From assembly GCA_016934955.1 (NCBI GenBank), contig JAFGRY010000048.1, forward strand, positions 1 through 64,000: a stretch of 64,000 nt of DNA, written 5' to 3'. Position numbers and translations under genes: made by a program. Shown piece after piece: positions 1 through 8,440 of the stretch. The stretch comes from a bacterium (GTDB lineage: Bacteria; Zhuqueibacterota; QNDG01; JAGLOF01). The first letter of the stretch is position 1. The number at the start of each line of letters is the position of its first letter. The notes beneath the pieces were generated by a model, which saw nothing but the letters and a program-made list of their open reading frames with translations, was not told where the DNA came from and ran no database searches.

Positions 1-81
1 CAAATACCCCGCCCCGGTACCCCCGCAACATATCGCTATGTAACAGCTATATTTATCACTTTCCTGGGGGCGGCCGGGCAC

Positions 82-112
82 TTGATTATTGGACATTGGT
101 TATTGATTATTG
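82..112. repeat. short AT-rich direct repeat
   Basis: TTGATTATTG occurs at 82-91 and 103-112 (21-base period), followed by a partial AATATTGA copy, in the noncoding strip beyond the LysR stop codon. The window begins within this strip, so its extent is unknown. Confidence 0.5.
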
Positions 113-124
113 AATATTGATCTT

Positions 125-1018
125 TTAGAACGCCCCCTCCCACGCCGGGTTGAGCAGGTAGAGAAACTTCTTGGCCCAGTTGGTAATGTGCCGTCCCTTG
201 CGCATGATCACGCCGTACTGCAGCTTGTTGAAGGATTTGCTCAGGCTGGTGATCACGTGAATATTGTAGTTGTCCCGGTGAAAGAGGGCCAGTTTGGGAA
301 TGATGGCGATGCCGATGCCGAGCTCCACGTAGCGTTTGATGGTCTCGGCGTTGGTCGCCTCCATCACGATCTCCACGTTCAGCTTCACATCCTCGAAGAT
401 GCGGTCGCAGTCCTCCCTCGAGTTCAGTCCCTTTTCGTAGCTGATGATCGGATACTGGGCGATATCCAGCAACGTAACATTTTCCTTTTTGGAAAGGGGA
501 TGGTTGAGCGGCGTGATCAGCACCCGCTCCATGGGCTTGAGCCGGATACTGTTGAGGCTCGGCGGCAGCGGGGTTACCGGGGCGATGCCGATATCGATGT
601 CCCCCGACTCACAGAGCGAGATGATCTCCTCGCAGCGCCGCTCGAGCACCGTCAGCTGGATGTGGGGATACTGCTCGCTGAATTTCTTGATAACGAAGGG
701 CAGCTGATTCATGATCATAAAGGTCGTCGCCGCGATGGTAACCCGTCCTGTCTGCGCGCCCTTCATATCTTCAAAGGTGTTCTGGAGATTTTCGATCTCG
801 AGAATGATGGGGGAGATGAGCTCAAAAAAGACCTGACCGTCTGGCGTGAGGTTTTTTTTGGGGCCGAAGCGGTCGAAAAGCTTGATGCCCAGCTCGTCCT
901 CAAGGGATTTGATCTGCTGGCTGACCGCCGATTGGGTGACCGCGATTTTTTCCGCCGCTTTCGTGAGGTTTCCCAGCCTGGCGCTGTAGTAAAAGCCCCG
1001 CAATTGCTGAAATTCCAT
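125..1018 (-). CDS. LysR-family transcriptional regulator
   Basis: 297-residue protein with the standard LysR layout. An N-terminal winged helix-turn-helix covers about residues 1-60, with the typical TKAAEKIAVTQSAVSQQIKSL pattern split over the recognition helix, and a periplasmic-binding-like effector domain covers about 90-290. I start it at the ATG at 1018 because GGAG lies about eight bases upstream and the protein then opens with the conserved MEFQQLRGFYYSA-type sequence; an in-frame extension to 1108 lacks family similarity. It is transcribed divergently from the hydrogenase/Hdr gene train, the usual arrangement for a LysR protein controlling its neighbour. The effector is unknown, and control of the long operon is inferred from position and a candidate operator at 1143-1157. 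Confidence 0.93.
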   Translation of the reverse strand: MEFQQLRGFYYSARLGNLTKAAEKIAVTQSAVSQQIKSLEDELGIKLFDRFGPKKNLTPDGQVFFELISPIILEIENLQNTFEDMKGAQTGRVTIAATTFMIMNQLPFVIKKFSEQYPHIQLTVLERRCEEIISLCESGDIDIGIAPVTPLPPSLNSIRLKPMERVLITPLNHPLSKKENVTLLDIAQYPIISYEKGLNSREDCDRIFEDVKLNVEIVMEATNAETIKRYVELGIGIAIIPKLALFHRDNYNIHVITSLSKSFNKLQYGVIMRKGRHITNWAKKFLYLLNPAWEGAF

Positions 1019-1120
1019 ATTTTCTCCGGCATTAGAAGTGCTTAATGAAATTTCGCTTATCATTAGTACCGCTGAAGCAAAGATAAGTTCTGTATTTGAA
1101 ACAAGCAAGCGGAAAAACGA

Positions 1121-1149
1121 CAGACAGTATTATTAGCGAGATTTATAAT
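1121..1149 (+). promoter_or_regulatory. candidate promoter of the hydrogenase/Hdr operon
   Basis: A perfect TATAAT at 1144-1149 lies 17 bases after CAGACA (1121-1126), which matches four of six -35 positions. It sits in the AT-rich part of the roughly 410-bp gap between the divergent genes (1019-1426), about 280 bases before the first hydrogenase start codon, so the transcript would have a long leader. I see no gene in that gap, only this promoter, the LysR-type box and the hairpin at 1335-1370. Confidence 0.4.
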
Positions 1150-1157
1150 GTGCATAA
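1143..1157. promoter_or_regulatory. candidate LysR operator (TTAT-N7-ATAA)
   Basis: The divergent gap between the LysR gene and the hydrogenase operon holds a 15-bp interrupted palindrome, TTAT-N7-ATAA, which contains the T-N11-A core typical of LysR-type boxes. It overlaps the candidate -10 element of the operon promoter, consistent with control of transcription initiation. Assignment to this regulator is inference. Confidence 0.4.
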
Positions 1158-1334
1158 TAAATTTTAATTTGATTTGATGAGGGGAAATCGGTAGTTTGTT
1201 CCGTACGTTACGACTTGATCTATCCGGAGCTTCCATTGAATTTTGCGTCAGCAATTCATCGCCTCAGGAAACAAGCTGTATGTTCACTATGCAGCATTCA
1301 GATCAGGGAGAAGAAGAAAACGAGCCGTATTATC

Positions 1335-1370
1335 AACGCCTGATTCACGCCGGATTGAATCAGGCGTTTT
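1335..1370 (+). terminator. terminator-like hairpin in the operon leader
   Basis: Perfect 11-bp stem (CGCCTGATTCA at 1337-1347 with TGAATCAGGCG at 1356-1366), extendable by two A-T pairs, with an 8-base loop, followed by TTTT, CCG and a second TTTT. This is the form of an intrinsic terminator. It lies between the candidate promoter and the first hydrogenase gene (start 1427), so it may act as an attenuator. A second promoter downstream of it is the alternative. Confidence 0.6.
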
Positions 1371-1426
1371 CCGTTTTAGAGTCGCTGTTTTTCATCACGT
1401 TAACCCTTTACGGGAGAGGAAGACCA

Positions 1427-2389
1427 ATGGCCAAACCGAAATTTGCTATCTACTGGGCCGGAAGCTGCGGCGGCTGCGAGATTGCCTTCCTGGATATCAG
1501 GGAGAAGATTCTCGACGTCGACAAAGCCGTTGATCTTGTATTTTGTCCCTGCATCATGGATACCAAGTACAAAGACATCGAGGCCATGAAGGACGGTGAG
1601 ATCGATGTCTGCCTGTTCAACGGCAGTATCCGCAATGAGGAAAACCTTCATATAGCGGAGCTCCTGCGGAAAAAATCGAAGGTGATGGTCGCCTACGGTT
1701 CCTGCGCCACCGAAGGCTGCGTGCCGGGACTGGGCAATCTCACCAATGCCGAGGAGATCCAGAAATACGCGTTTGAAACCTCGCCTTCCACGGGAAATCC
1801 CGACAAAATCAGACCCCGGGCCGAGACCAAGGTAAAAGGCGGCAAACTGACGCTGCCGGTGATGTGCGACTATGTCCGCACCCTGGGCCAGGTGATCGAT
1901 GTGGACTATTTCATGCCCGGCTGTCCGCCGGTTGCCGATCAGATCTGGGCGGTGATCGAAGCCGTGCTTACCAACGCGCTTCCCCCCAAGGGATCGGTTG
2001 TCGGTGTCAATCCCAAAACGGTCTGTGATGAATGCGACCGGGAGAAAAACGAAAAGAGAGTGAAACGGTTCTTCCGTCCCCATGAGGTCGATCCCAAAGA
2101 CATCGATCCCAATCTCTGCCTGCTGGAGCAGGGCATCGTCTGCAACGGTCCGGCCACGAGAGCGGGATGCGGCGCCCTCTGCCCCCAGGTGAACCTCGGC
2201 TGCCGCGGCTGTTACGGACCGGCTGAAGGTATCGAGGACATGGGCGGCAAACTGGCGGGATCCATCGCCTCGGTTATCGATTCCGATGATCCCGAGGAGA
2301 TCGAACGGATCGTGTCCCAGATCGTCGATCCGGTGGGCACCTTCTACCGGTTCAGTTTACCCAGTTCAATTCTAGGGAGAAAAGTGTGA
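1427..2389 (+). CDS. mvhG: F420-non-reducing-type [NiFe] hydrogenase small subunit (MvhG-like)
   Basis: 320-residue iron-sulfur subunit of a cytoplasmic group 3c-type [NiFe] hydrogenase, which passes electrons from the NiFe site toward MvhD/HdrA. The N-terminus has WAGSCGGCEIAFLD, carrying the proximal-cluster cysteines, followed by GSCATEGCVPG and the PGCPP motif. The C-terminal third has the additional cysteine motifs (CxGPATRAGCGALCP and GCRGCYGP) of the F420-non-reducing family. The ATG at 1427 follows GGGAGAGGAAG; an in-frame extension back to 1196 would cross the leader hairpin and is rejected. There is no twin-arginine signal, so the enzyme is cytoplasmic. Its stop overlaps the large-subunit start by one base (TGATG). 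Confidence 0.93.
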   Translation: MAKPKFAIYWAGSCGGCEIAFLDIREKILDVDKAVDLVFCPCIMDTKYKDIEAMKDGEIDVCLFNGSIRNEENLHIAELLRKKSKVMVAYGSCATEGCVPGLGNLTNAEEIQKYAFETSPSTGNPDKIRPRAETKVKGGKLTLPVMCDYVRTLGQVIDVDYFMPGCPPVADQIWAVIEAVLTNALPPKGSVVGVNPKTVCDECDREKNEKRVKRFFRPHEVDPKDIDPNLCLLEQGIVCNGPATRAGCGALCPQVNLGCRGCYGPAEGIEDMGGKLAGSIASVIDSDDPEEIERIVSQIVDPVGTFYRFSLPSSILGRKV

Positions 2390-3849
2390 TGAAGAAGGTT
2401 ACGATAGATCCGATTACCCGGCTCGAGGGGCACGGTAAAATTGAGATTTTCATGGATGAGAAGGGGAATGTCGCCGATGCCTACCTGCAGATTCCGGAAT
2501 TGCGGGGGTTTGAAAAATTCTGCCAGGGCAGGCCGGTAGAGGAGATGCCGAGAATCACCTCCCGTATCTGCGGCGTCTGTCCGGAGGCGCATCTCATGGC
2601 CGCGGCCAAGGCCTGTGATGCGGTCTACCATGTTGATCTGCCCCGAACCGCCAAACTCCTGCGGGAACTGCTGTATGTGATTTTTTACGTCACCGATCAT
2701 ACGACCCATTTCTACGCCCTTTCAGGACCGGACTTCGTGGTGGGACCGGACGCTCCCAAGGAACAGCGGAACATTCTCGGGGTGGTCCACAAAGTCGGGC
2801 TCGAGATCGGCGGCAAGGTGATCAATATCCGCGGCATGTGCCATGAGTGGATCAAGAAAATGGGCGGCAAAGCGGTTCATCCCGTGGGGGCACTGCCGGG
2901 CGGCATGAGCAAGGGGCTGACAAAGGAAGAGCAGCAGGAGCTGATCAAGGCGGGCAAGGAAGCGGTGGAATTCGGTAAATTCACCATCCAGATATTTAAC
3001 GATATCGTCCTGAAAAACAAGGCCTACGTCGATCTGATCCTCAGCGACATGTTCAGTCACAAAACCTACAATATGGGCCTGGTGGACGAGCACAACCACG
3101 TCAATTTTTACGACGGCAAGATCAGAGTGACCGGCCCGGAGGGCAAGGAACTGGCGAAATTCGAGGCGGCCGATTATCTGGACCATATCGAGGAGCACGT
3201 GGAGCCCTGGTCATACCTCAAATTCCCCTTCCTCAAGCAAGTCGGCTGGAAAGGGTTCACCGACGGTCCCAAGAGCGGCATATACAAGGCCACGCCCCTC
3301 TCCAGGCTCAACGTATCGGAGGGCATGGCCACGCCCCTGGCCAATGAAGAGCATGACCGCATGTACAAGACGCTGGGCGGTAAACCGGTGCACCAGACCC
3401 TGGCAACCCACTGGGCCCGGATCATCGAACTGCTGTACGCGGCCGAACGCTGGGTGGAACTTGCAAGCGATCCCGATGTCATCGGTCCCGATTACCGCGT
3501 AGCAGTGTCGCACACGCCCGATGAAGGCGTCGGCGTTGTCGAGGCGCCCCGGGGAACGCTCTACCACCACTACAAAACAGATGAAAACGGCATTCTTAAA
3601 GAAGCGAACCTGATTGTGGGCACGACGAACAACAACGCTCCCATTAATCTTTCGGTAAAAAAGGCCGCCCAGGGACTCATCACCGGCGGCAAGGTCAATG
3701 ACGGACTGCTGAATATGGTCGAAATGGCGTTTCGGGCGTATGATCCCTGCTTCGGCTGCGCCACCCACACGCTGCCGGGACAGATGCCCCTGATCGTGAA
3801 GATCTTCGACCACCGCAGGGACCTGGTCGAGATGTTGAGAAGAGACTGA
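2389..3849 (+). CDS. mvhA: F420-non-reducing-type [NiFe] hydrogenase large subunit (MvhA-like)
   Basis: 486-residue catalytic subunit that holds the NiFe(CN)2CO centre and oxidises or evolves H2. Both cysteine pairs are present: RICGVCPEAH (C61, C64) and DPCFGCATH near the C-terminus (C454, C457). A 26-residue tail follows the final His, the substrate of a maturation protease; a matching protease gene lies at 17869-18363. I use the ATG at 2389, eight or nine bases after GGGAGA; a GTG one codon earlier is possible. The group 3c assignment rests on the neighbouring hdrCBA-mvhD genes. The 37-base gap to hdrC contains a small perfect palindrome (3854-3867). Confidence 0.95.
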   Translation: MKKVTIDPITRLEGHGKIEIFMDEKGNVADAYLQIPELRGFEKFCQGRPVEEMPRITSRICGVCPEAHLMAAAKACDAVYHVDLPRTAKLLRELLYVIFYVTDHTTHFYALSGPDFVVGPDAPKEQRNILGVVHKVGLEIGGKVINIRGMCHEWIKKMGGKAVHPVGALPGGMSKGLTKEEQQELIKAGKEAVEFGKFTIQIFNDIVLKNKAYVDLILSDMFSHKTYNMGLVDEHNHVNFYDGKIRVTGPEGKELAKFEAADYLDHIEEHVEPWSYLKFPFLKQVGWKGFTDGPKSGIYKATPLSRLNVSEGMATPLANEEHDRMYKTLGGKPVHQTLATHWARIIELLYAAERWVELASDPDVIGPDYRVAVSHTPDEGVGVVEAPRGTLYHHYKTDENGILKEANLIVGTTNNNAPINLSVKKAAQGLITGGKVNDGLLNMVEMAFRAYDPCFGCATHTLPGQMPLIVKIFDHRRDLVEMLRRD

Positions 3850-3886
3850 TTCATCCTTCGCGAAGGACCAAAACCGGAGACACCAG

Positions 3887-4294
3887 ATGAAAATAAGCAT
3901 TAAAATCGGAGCAGATGAAAAAAAATTCATCGACCGTGTGAGTGAGCTGAGCGGCAAAAACGTATACAGCTGCTACCAGTGCGGCCGCTGCAGCGCGGGA
4001 TGCCCGTTCGCCTTTGACATGGATATCCTGCCGAACCAGATTATCCGCCTGGTGCAGATGGGACTGGCTGAAGAGGCCCTCTCGTGCGAGGCGATCAATG
4101 TCTGCGCCTCCTGCTTCACCTGCCAGTCGCGCTGTCCCAAAGGCATAGATATCGCCAGTGTGGCAGAGGCCCTGCGACAGCTCAGGGATCCGCAGGAGAA
4201 GGATTTTTTCGGCCCGGACGATGTTCCCCGGGAACTGGCGGATGAACTGCCCCAGCAGGCGCTGGTCGCTCTGTTCAGAAAATTAAGCAAATAG
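3887..4294 (+). CDS. hdrC: heterodisulfide-reductase-type subunit C (HdrC-like)
   Basis: 135-residue iron-sulfur protein with two complete 4Fe-4S motifs, CYQCGRCSAGCP (about residues 26-37) and CASCFTCQSRCP (about 68-79). That is the HdrC pattern for wiring HdrA to HdrB. The start is preceded by CGGAGA at about seven bases. It sits nine bases ahead of hdrB. No membrane segment is seen, so this is the soluble HdrABC type rather than the cytochrome-linked HdrDE type. Confidence 0.92.
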   Translation: MKISIKIGADEKKFIDRVSELSGKNVYSCYQCGRCSAGCPFAFDMDILPNQIIRLVQMGLAEEALSCEAINVCASCFTCQSRCPKGIDIASVAEALRQLRDPQEKDFFGPDDVPRELADELPQQALVALFRKLSK

Positions 4295-4303
4295 GGAAAC
4301 GCC

Positions 4304-5236
4304 ATGAATATACATTACTATCCCGGCTGTACACTGAAGGAAAAGACAACCAACCTTGACGATTCAACGCGGGAGGCGATGGCTGTTCTGGGATACGAAC
4401 TGGTGGAACCGGCCAACTGGACCTGCTGCGGCGCCGAATATCCGCTCTCGGAGCAGAAGATATCGGGATTGACGGCACCCGCCCGCATTCTCCGGCAGGT
4501 GCACAGCGAGGGCGGCGGACAGGTCGTCACCACCTGCGCATTCTGCTTCAATGTGCTGAAGCGCACCAATGTCGATATCAAGAGAAATCCCTTGAAAAAC
4601 AAACAGATAAACGCATTTCTCAAGGATGATATCAAGATCGATCCGAATACGAAAACCAAAACCACCGGTTTTCCTCCCTATAACGGAGAGGTGGATGTGC
4701 TCCATCTGCTGGAATTCCTCAGGGACGAAGTGGGATTTCACACCATCAGAGCCGGGCTGAAGAGGGATCTCAGCGGACTGAAAGTGGCCCCCTATTACGG
4801 CTGCAGAATGCTGCGTCCCGGCGGCGGCATCGGCATCGACAGCCCCGACAGCCCGGTGATTTTTGAGGAATTCCTGGAAAGCCTCGGCTGCCGGGTGGTC
4901 GATTTCCCCTTCAAGCAGGAGTGCTGCGGCTCCTATCTCGCCGTTTCCCGGCCGGCCGCGGCCACCGAGGCTTCCTATCAGGTGCTCAGGTCGGCGATCA
5001 TCAATGGTGCGGACGCGATCGCCCTCAGCTGTCCTCTCTGCTACTACAATCTTGACCGCAGACAGGACAGGATAAAGGATGCCCATGCGGGATTCAGCGG
5101 ATTTCCCGTCTTTTTCTTTACCCAGCTCCTCGCCTGGGCGCTGGGTGTTGCCGAAGACGTGCTGGGTCTTGATCAGCACTACTACAATCCGAAATCAGTA
5201 CTGCATAATCAGCCAAAAACCGAGGTCGCACAATGA
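4304..5236 (+). CDS. hdrB: heterodisulfide-reductase-type subunit B (HdrB-like)
   Basis: 310-residue protein with two complete CCG domains. The first has C9, the CC pair in NWTCCGAEY and CAFC; the second has the cysteine in YYGCRML, the pair in QECCGSY and CPLC. In methanogen HdrB these bind two non-cubane 4Fe-4S clusters that reduce the CoM-S-S-CoB disulfide. Both sets are intact, so the catalytic site is probably functional, but nothing here makes coenzyme M or B, so the bacterial substrate is unknown. It may instead relay electrons to the adjacent fumarate-reductase-type pair. It overlaps hdrA by four bases (ATGA). Confidence 0.92.
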   Translation: MNIHYYPGCTLKEKTTNLDDSTREAMAVLGYELVEPANWTCCGAEYPLSEQKISGLTAPARILRQVHSEGGGQVVTTCAFCFNVLKRTNVDIKRNPLKNKQINAFLKDDIKIDPNTKTKTTGFPPYNGEVDVLHLLEFLRDEVGFHTIRAGLKRDLSGLKVAPYYGCRMLRPGGGIGIDSPDSPVIFEEFLESLGCRVVDFPFKQECCGSYLAVSRPAAATEASYQVLRSAIINGADAIALSCPLCYYNLDRRQDRIKDAHAGFSGFPVFFFTQLLAWALGVAEDVLGLDQHYYNPKSVLHNQPKTEVAQ

Positions 5237-7203
5237 TGGGGAATGGTAAAAAGAAGAAAATCGGCATTTTTGTCTGTCACTGCGGCGTGAATATCGCCAG
5301 TGTTGTCGACGTCGAACGCGTGGCAAAAGAGCTGGACGGGTACACCGATGTCGAACTTTCGACGGACTATGTATACATGTGCAGTGAGCCGGGCCAGAAG
5401 ATGATCCTCGAGCAGATTCAGGAACGGGGACTGGACGGCGTGATCATTGCCGCCTGCAGCCCGACCCTGCACGAAAAGACGTTTCAGAACGTGGCGGAGC
5501 TGGCCGGTCTCAATCCCTACATGGTCGAGATCGCCAACATCCGCGAGCAGAACAGCTGGGTTCACACCGACAAGGAGAAGGCCACGGACAAGGCGGTGAA
5601 GATCGTGAAATCCATGGTCGAGAAACTCAGGGGGAACGAGCACCTGGAGCCGATCAAGGTAGGCATCACCCGCAGGGCCATGGTGGTCGGCGGCGGTGTG
5701 GCCGGACTGCAGGCCGCTCTCGATATCGCCGACCACGGGTATGAAGTGGTGCTGGTTGAAAAGGAACCCTCCATCGGCGGCCATATGGTGCAGCTGTCGG
5801 AGACGTTCCCGACGCTCGACTGCTCCCAGTGTATCATGACTCCGAAGATGGTCGAGGTCTCCCGCCACCCGAATATCAAGGTGCTGACCTACCATGAAGT
5901 CGAATCCATCTCCGGATTCGTGGGCAATTTCAAGGTCCGGATCAAAAAGAAACCGAAATTCGTTGATGAGGATCTCTGCAAGCTCTGCGGGGACTGCGCC
6001 GATGTCTGTCCCCAGGTCGTTCCGGACGAGTTCAATATGGGGCTGTCCTTCCGCAAGGCGATCTATCTGCCGTTCCCCCAGGCAATTCCCGGCGCCTACA
6101 CCCTTGACATCGACAGCTGTCTGGGGCTGCTGCCCGTGCGCTGCGGCAAGTGCAAGGATGTCTGCGACGCCAGGGCCATCGACTACGATATGAAGGAAGA
6201 GATCATCGAGGAGGAAGTGGGCGCCGTTGTCCTGGCCACCGGTTACGATCTCTACTCCATGCAGGCGCTGGGAGAGTTCGGCGGTGAACGCTACGAAGAT
6301 GTGATCAACGGCCTGGAATTCGAGCGCATCCTTTCCGCCTCCGGACCAACCGGCGGGGAAGTGCGGCGGCCCTCGGACGGCAAGATCCCGAAAAACATTG
6401 TCTTCATTCAGTGCTGCGGCTCCCGTGATCCGGAGCTACACAATTCCTACTGCTCGAAGATCTGCTGCATGTACACCGCCAAGCACGCCATGCTCTACAA
6501 GCACCGGGTGCACGACGGCAACGCCACGGTCTTCTATATCGATGTGCGGGCCGGCGGCAAGGCGTTCGATGAATTCTACCAGCGGACGGTGGACGAGGAT
6601 GATGTGCTCTACATGCGGGGCAAGGTCTCCAAAGTCTACAAGGAAGGGGATATCCTCAAGGTCCGAGGGGTTGACACCCTGACCGGAAAACTGGTGGAAA
6701 TGGAAGCCGACATGGTGGTGCTGGCCATGTCCATGGTGCATGCGGACGGGTCGGGCGAGCTGATGAAGAAGCTGAAAGTCGGCACCGACAAGGACGGCTG
6801 GCTGGCGGAAGCGCATCCCAAGCTGCGGCCGGTGGAAAGCCTGAACGCCGGATTCTTCCTGGCCGGCTGCGCCCACGGACCCAAGGATATTCCCGACACG
6901 GTTGCCCAGGCTTCGGCCGCCGCGGCCAAGGTCGGCGATCTCTTCGCCAGGCACGAACTGCTGCATGAACCGACCATCGTCCCGGTTATCGAAGAGCTCT
7001 GCAGCGGCTGCGGTATCTGTATAAGCATGTGCCCCTACGGCGCCCGCAGTCTCGATCTCACCAAACATGTGGTGAAGGTCAATGAAGTGCTCTGCGAAGG
7101 CTGTGGAGCCTGCGCCGCGGCCTGCCCCTGCGGAGCCGCGCAGCAGAAAAATCAGACGGACGAGCAAATATTCTCAATGGTCAAGGCTATTTTAAAGGGA
7201 TAA
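5233..7203 (+). CDS. hdrA: heterodisulfide-reductase-type subunit A, FAD electron-bifurcating (HdrA-like)
   Basis: 656-residue flavoprotein, the usual length of HdrA, which bifurcates electron pairs between ferredoxin and a high-potential acceptor. Seen in order: N-terminal CHCGVN motif; FAD-binding VVGGGVAGLQAALDIA (about residues 154-170); the HdrA-specific TLDCSQCIMTPKM; an inserted ferredoxin-like region (CKLCGDCADVCP, later CGKCKDVC); the CCGSRD segment with following cysteines; and two C-terminal 4Fe-4S motifs (CSGCGICISMCP and CEGCGACAAACP). The start overlaps hdrB; ATG codons at 5233 and 5236 are both possible. It is the hub linking MvhAGD, HdrBC and, by inference, the fumarate-reductase-like subunits. 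Confidence 0.94.
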   Translation: MMGNGKKKKIGIFVCHCGVNIASVVDVERVAKELDGYTDVELSTDYVYMCSEPGQKMILEQIQERGLDGVIIAACSPTLHEKTFQNVAELAGLNPYMVEIANIREQNSWVHTDKEKATDKAVKIVKSMVEKLRGNEHLEPIKVGITRRAMVVGGGVAGLQAALDIADHGYEVVLVEKEPSIGGHMVQLSETFPTLDCSQCIMTPKMVEVSRHPNIKVLTYHEVESISGFVGNFKVRIKKKPKFVDEDLCKLCGDCADVCPQVVPDEFNMGLSFRKAIYLPFPQAIPGAYTLDIDSCLGLLPVRCGKCKDVCDARAIDYDMKEEIIEEEVGAVVLATGYDLYSMQALGEFGGERYEDVINGLEFERILSASGPTGGEVRRPSDGKIPKNIVFIQCCGSRDPELHNSYCSKICCMYTAKHAMLYKHRVHDGNATVFYIDVRAGGKAFDEFYQRTVDEDDVLYMRGKVSKVYKEGDILKVRGVDTLTGKLVEMEADMVVLAMSMVHADGSGELMKKLKVGTDKDGWLAEAHPKLRPVESLNAGFFLAGCAHGPKDIPDTVAQASAAAAKVGDLFARHELLHEPTIVPVIEELCSGCGICISMCPYGARSLDLTKHVVKVNEVLCEGCGACAAACPCGAAQQKNQTDEQIFSMVKAILKG

Positions 7204-7205
7204 TC

Positions 7206-7643
7206 ATGTTCGAACCAAAAATCATGTGTTTTCTCTGCAAGTGGTGTACCTACGCGGGAGCCGATCTCGCCGGCACATCACGGATGAAGTATGACACCTC
7301 CAGCATCAATCTGCGGGTGATGTGCTCCAGCCGAATCGATCCCCAGCACATTCTGTACGCATTTAAAAACGGTGCGGACGGTGTATTCATCGGCGGCTGC
7401 CATCCCGGAGACTGCCATTATGTTGAGGGTAACTACAAGACGCTGCGAAGAGTGACGCTCTTCAAACGCATGATGGAGGACTTCGGTATTGACAGCCGCC
7501 GGCTGCGTCTCGAGTGGATATCGGCGGCGGAAGGGAAAAAGTATGTGGATACCATGAATGAGTTTTCCGAACAGATCCGTGCGTTGGGTCCGTTACATCT
7601 GGAACAGGTGACGTTAACGAAAGAGGAAATCTGTCATGAGTAA
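7206..7643 (+). CDS. mvhD: hydrogenase iron-sulfur subunit D (MvhD-like)
   Basis: 145-residue protein of the MvhD/VhuD family, the 2Fe-2S subunit that docks the hydrogenase onto HdrA. Conserved cysteines are in CFLCKWCTYAGAD near the N-terminus, VMCSSR, and the GGCHPGDCHY motif. It begins two bases after the hdrA stop and overlaps the next gene by eight bases. Its presence argues that the hydrogenase and the Hdr subunits form one complex rather than two independent enzymes. Confidence 0.93.
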   Translation: MFEPKIMCFLCKWCTYAGADLAGTSRMKYDTSSINLRVMCSSRIDPQHILYAFKNGADGVFIGGCHPGDCHYVEGNYKTLRRVTLFKRMMEDFGIDSRRLRLEWISAAEGKKYVDTMNEFSEQIRALGPLHLEQVTLTKEEICHE

Positions 7644-8412
7644 AAGCGCTGAAAAAAGCAGGAAAAAAGAGGTGAAACAGTCGCTGATTCCCATCTATAT
7701 CATGGGAAAGAAGCATGAGGTCCCCGATTCGCTGACGATTCAGAAGGCTCTGGAATACGCCGGCTACCAGCTGGTCAGGGGATGCGGCTGCCGCGGAGGC
7801 ATCTGCGGGGCATGCGGTACGGTCTACCGTTTCCCGAACTCCTACCGAATTGAAGTCGGTCTCTCATGCCAGACCGTTGTGGAACCGAATATGTATATCG
7901 CCCAGCTTCCTTTTTTCCCGGGGAACAAGGCGACCTATGACCTGGATACGCTGACCGCGACCGGATCGACCCTGGCCGCGCTCTATCCTGAAATGTACAA
8001 GTGTATCGGGTGCGGCACCTGTACCCGCAGCTGCCCCATGGATATCGATGTCATGGAGTACATCTCCCGGGCGATCAGAGGCGATATCGCCGGTACGGCG
8101 GAAGCTTCGTTCGACTGCGTGATGTGCGGGCTCTGCGCAGCGCGCTGCCCCGCGGAGCTGGTGCAGTACAACATCGCCATTCTGGCCCGCAGACTGTACG
8201 CCCGTCACATTGCGCCGCCTGCGAAACATCTGGCCGCAGCCGTGCAGAACACCCGGAAGGGTGTGTTCGAAGAGGGCGTGAAGAAACTGAAGAAGATGGG
8301 CACAGAGGAACTGAAGAAGGTATATACCGGCAGAATCACGGAACCTGATATCGCCGATGAATTCTGGGAACCGGAAGATATGACGTACCTCGTCAGTGAA
8401 AAAACCCGTTAA
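7636..8412 (+). CDS. fumarate-reductase/succinate-dehydrogenase-type iron-sulfur subunit
   Basis: 258 residues. An N-terminal 2Fe-2S ferredoxin-like domain has GCGCRGGICGACG plus a later LSC. It is followed by two complete 4Fe-4S motifs, CIGCGTCTRSCP (about residue 122) and CVMCGLCAARCP (about 158). The layout matches FrdB/SdhB and the N-terminal part of thiol:fumarate reductase TfrB. TfrB carries fused HdrB-like CCG domains; here these are absent but HdrB is encoded three genes upstream. It would pass electrons to the flavoprotein encoded next. No membrane-anchor subunit (FrdC/FrdD/SdhC) is nearby, so the enzyme is probably soluble. A long lysine-rich C-terminal tail is unassigned. Confidence 0.85.
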   Translation: MSKSAEKSRKKEVKQSLIPIYIMGKKHEVPDSLTIQKALEYAGYQLVRGCGCRGGICGACGTVYRFPNSYRIEVGLSCQTVVEPNMYIAQLPFFPGNKATYDLDTLTATGSTLAALYPEMYKCIGCGTCTRSCPMDIDVMEYISRAIRGDIAGTAEASFDCVMCGLCAARCPAELVQYNIAILARRLYARHIAPPAKHLAAAVQNTRKGVFEEGVKKLKKMGTEELKKVYTGRITEPDIADEFWEPEDMTYLVSEKTR

Positions 8413-8440
8413 TCATTTTCTTTCCTATGGAGAAGAAAGT

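Noticed and set aside
1196-1426. Upstream in-frame extension of the hydrogenase small subunit
   Set aside because: It spans the leader hairpin, lacks similarity to the family, and the ATG at 1427 has a good ribosome site.
3854-3867. Perfect palindrome TCCTTCGCGAAGGA between mvhA and hdrC as a terminator or operator
   Set aside because: Too short, no T-run, and lies inside a tightly spaced operon; no support for function.
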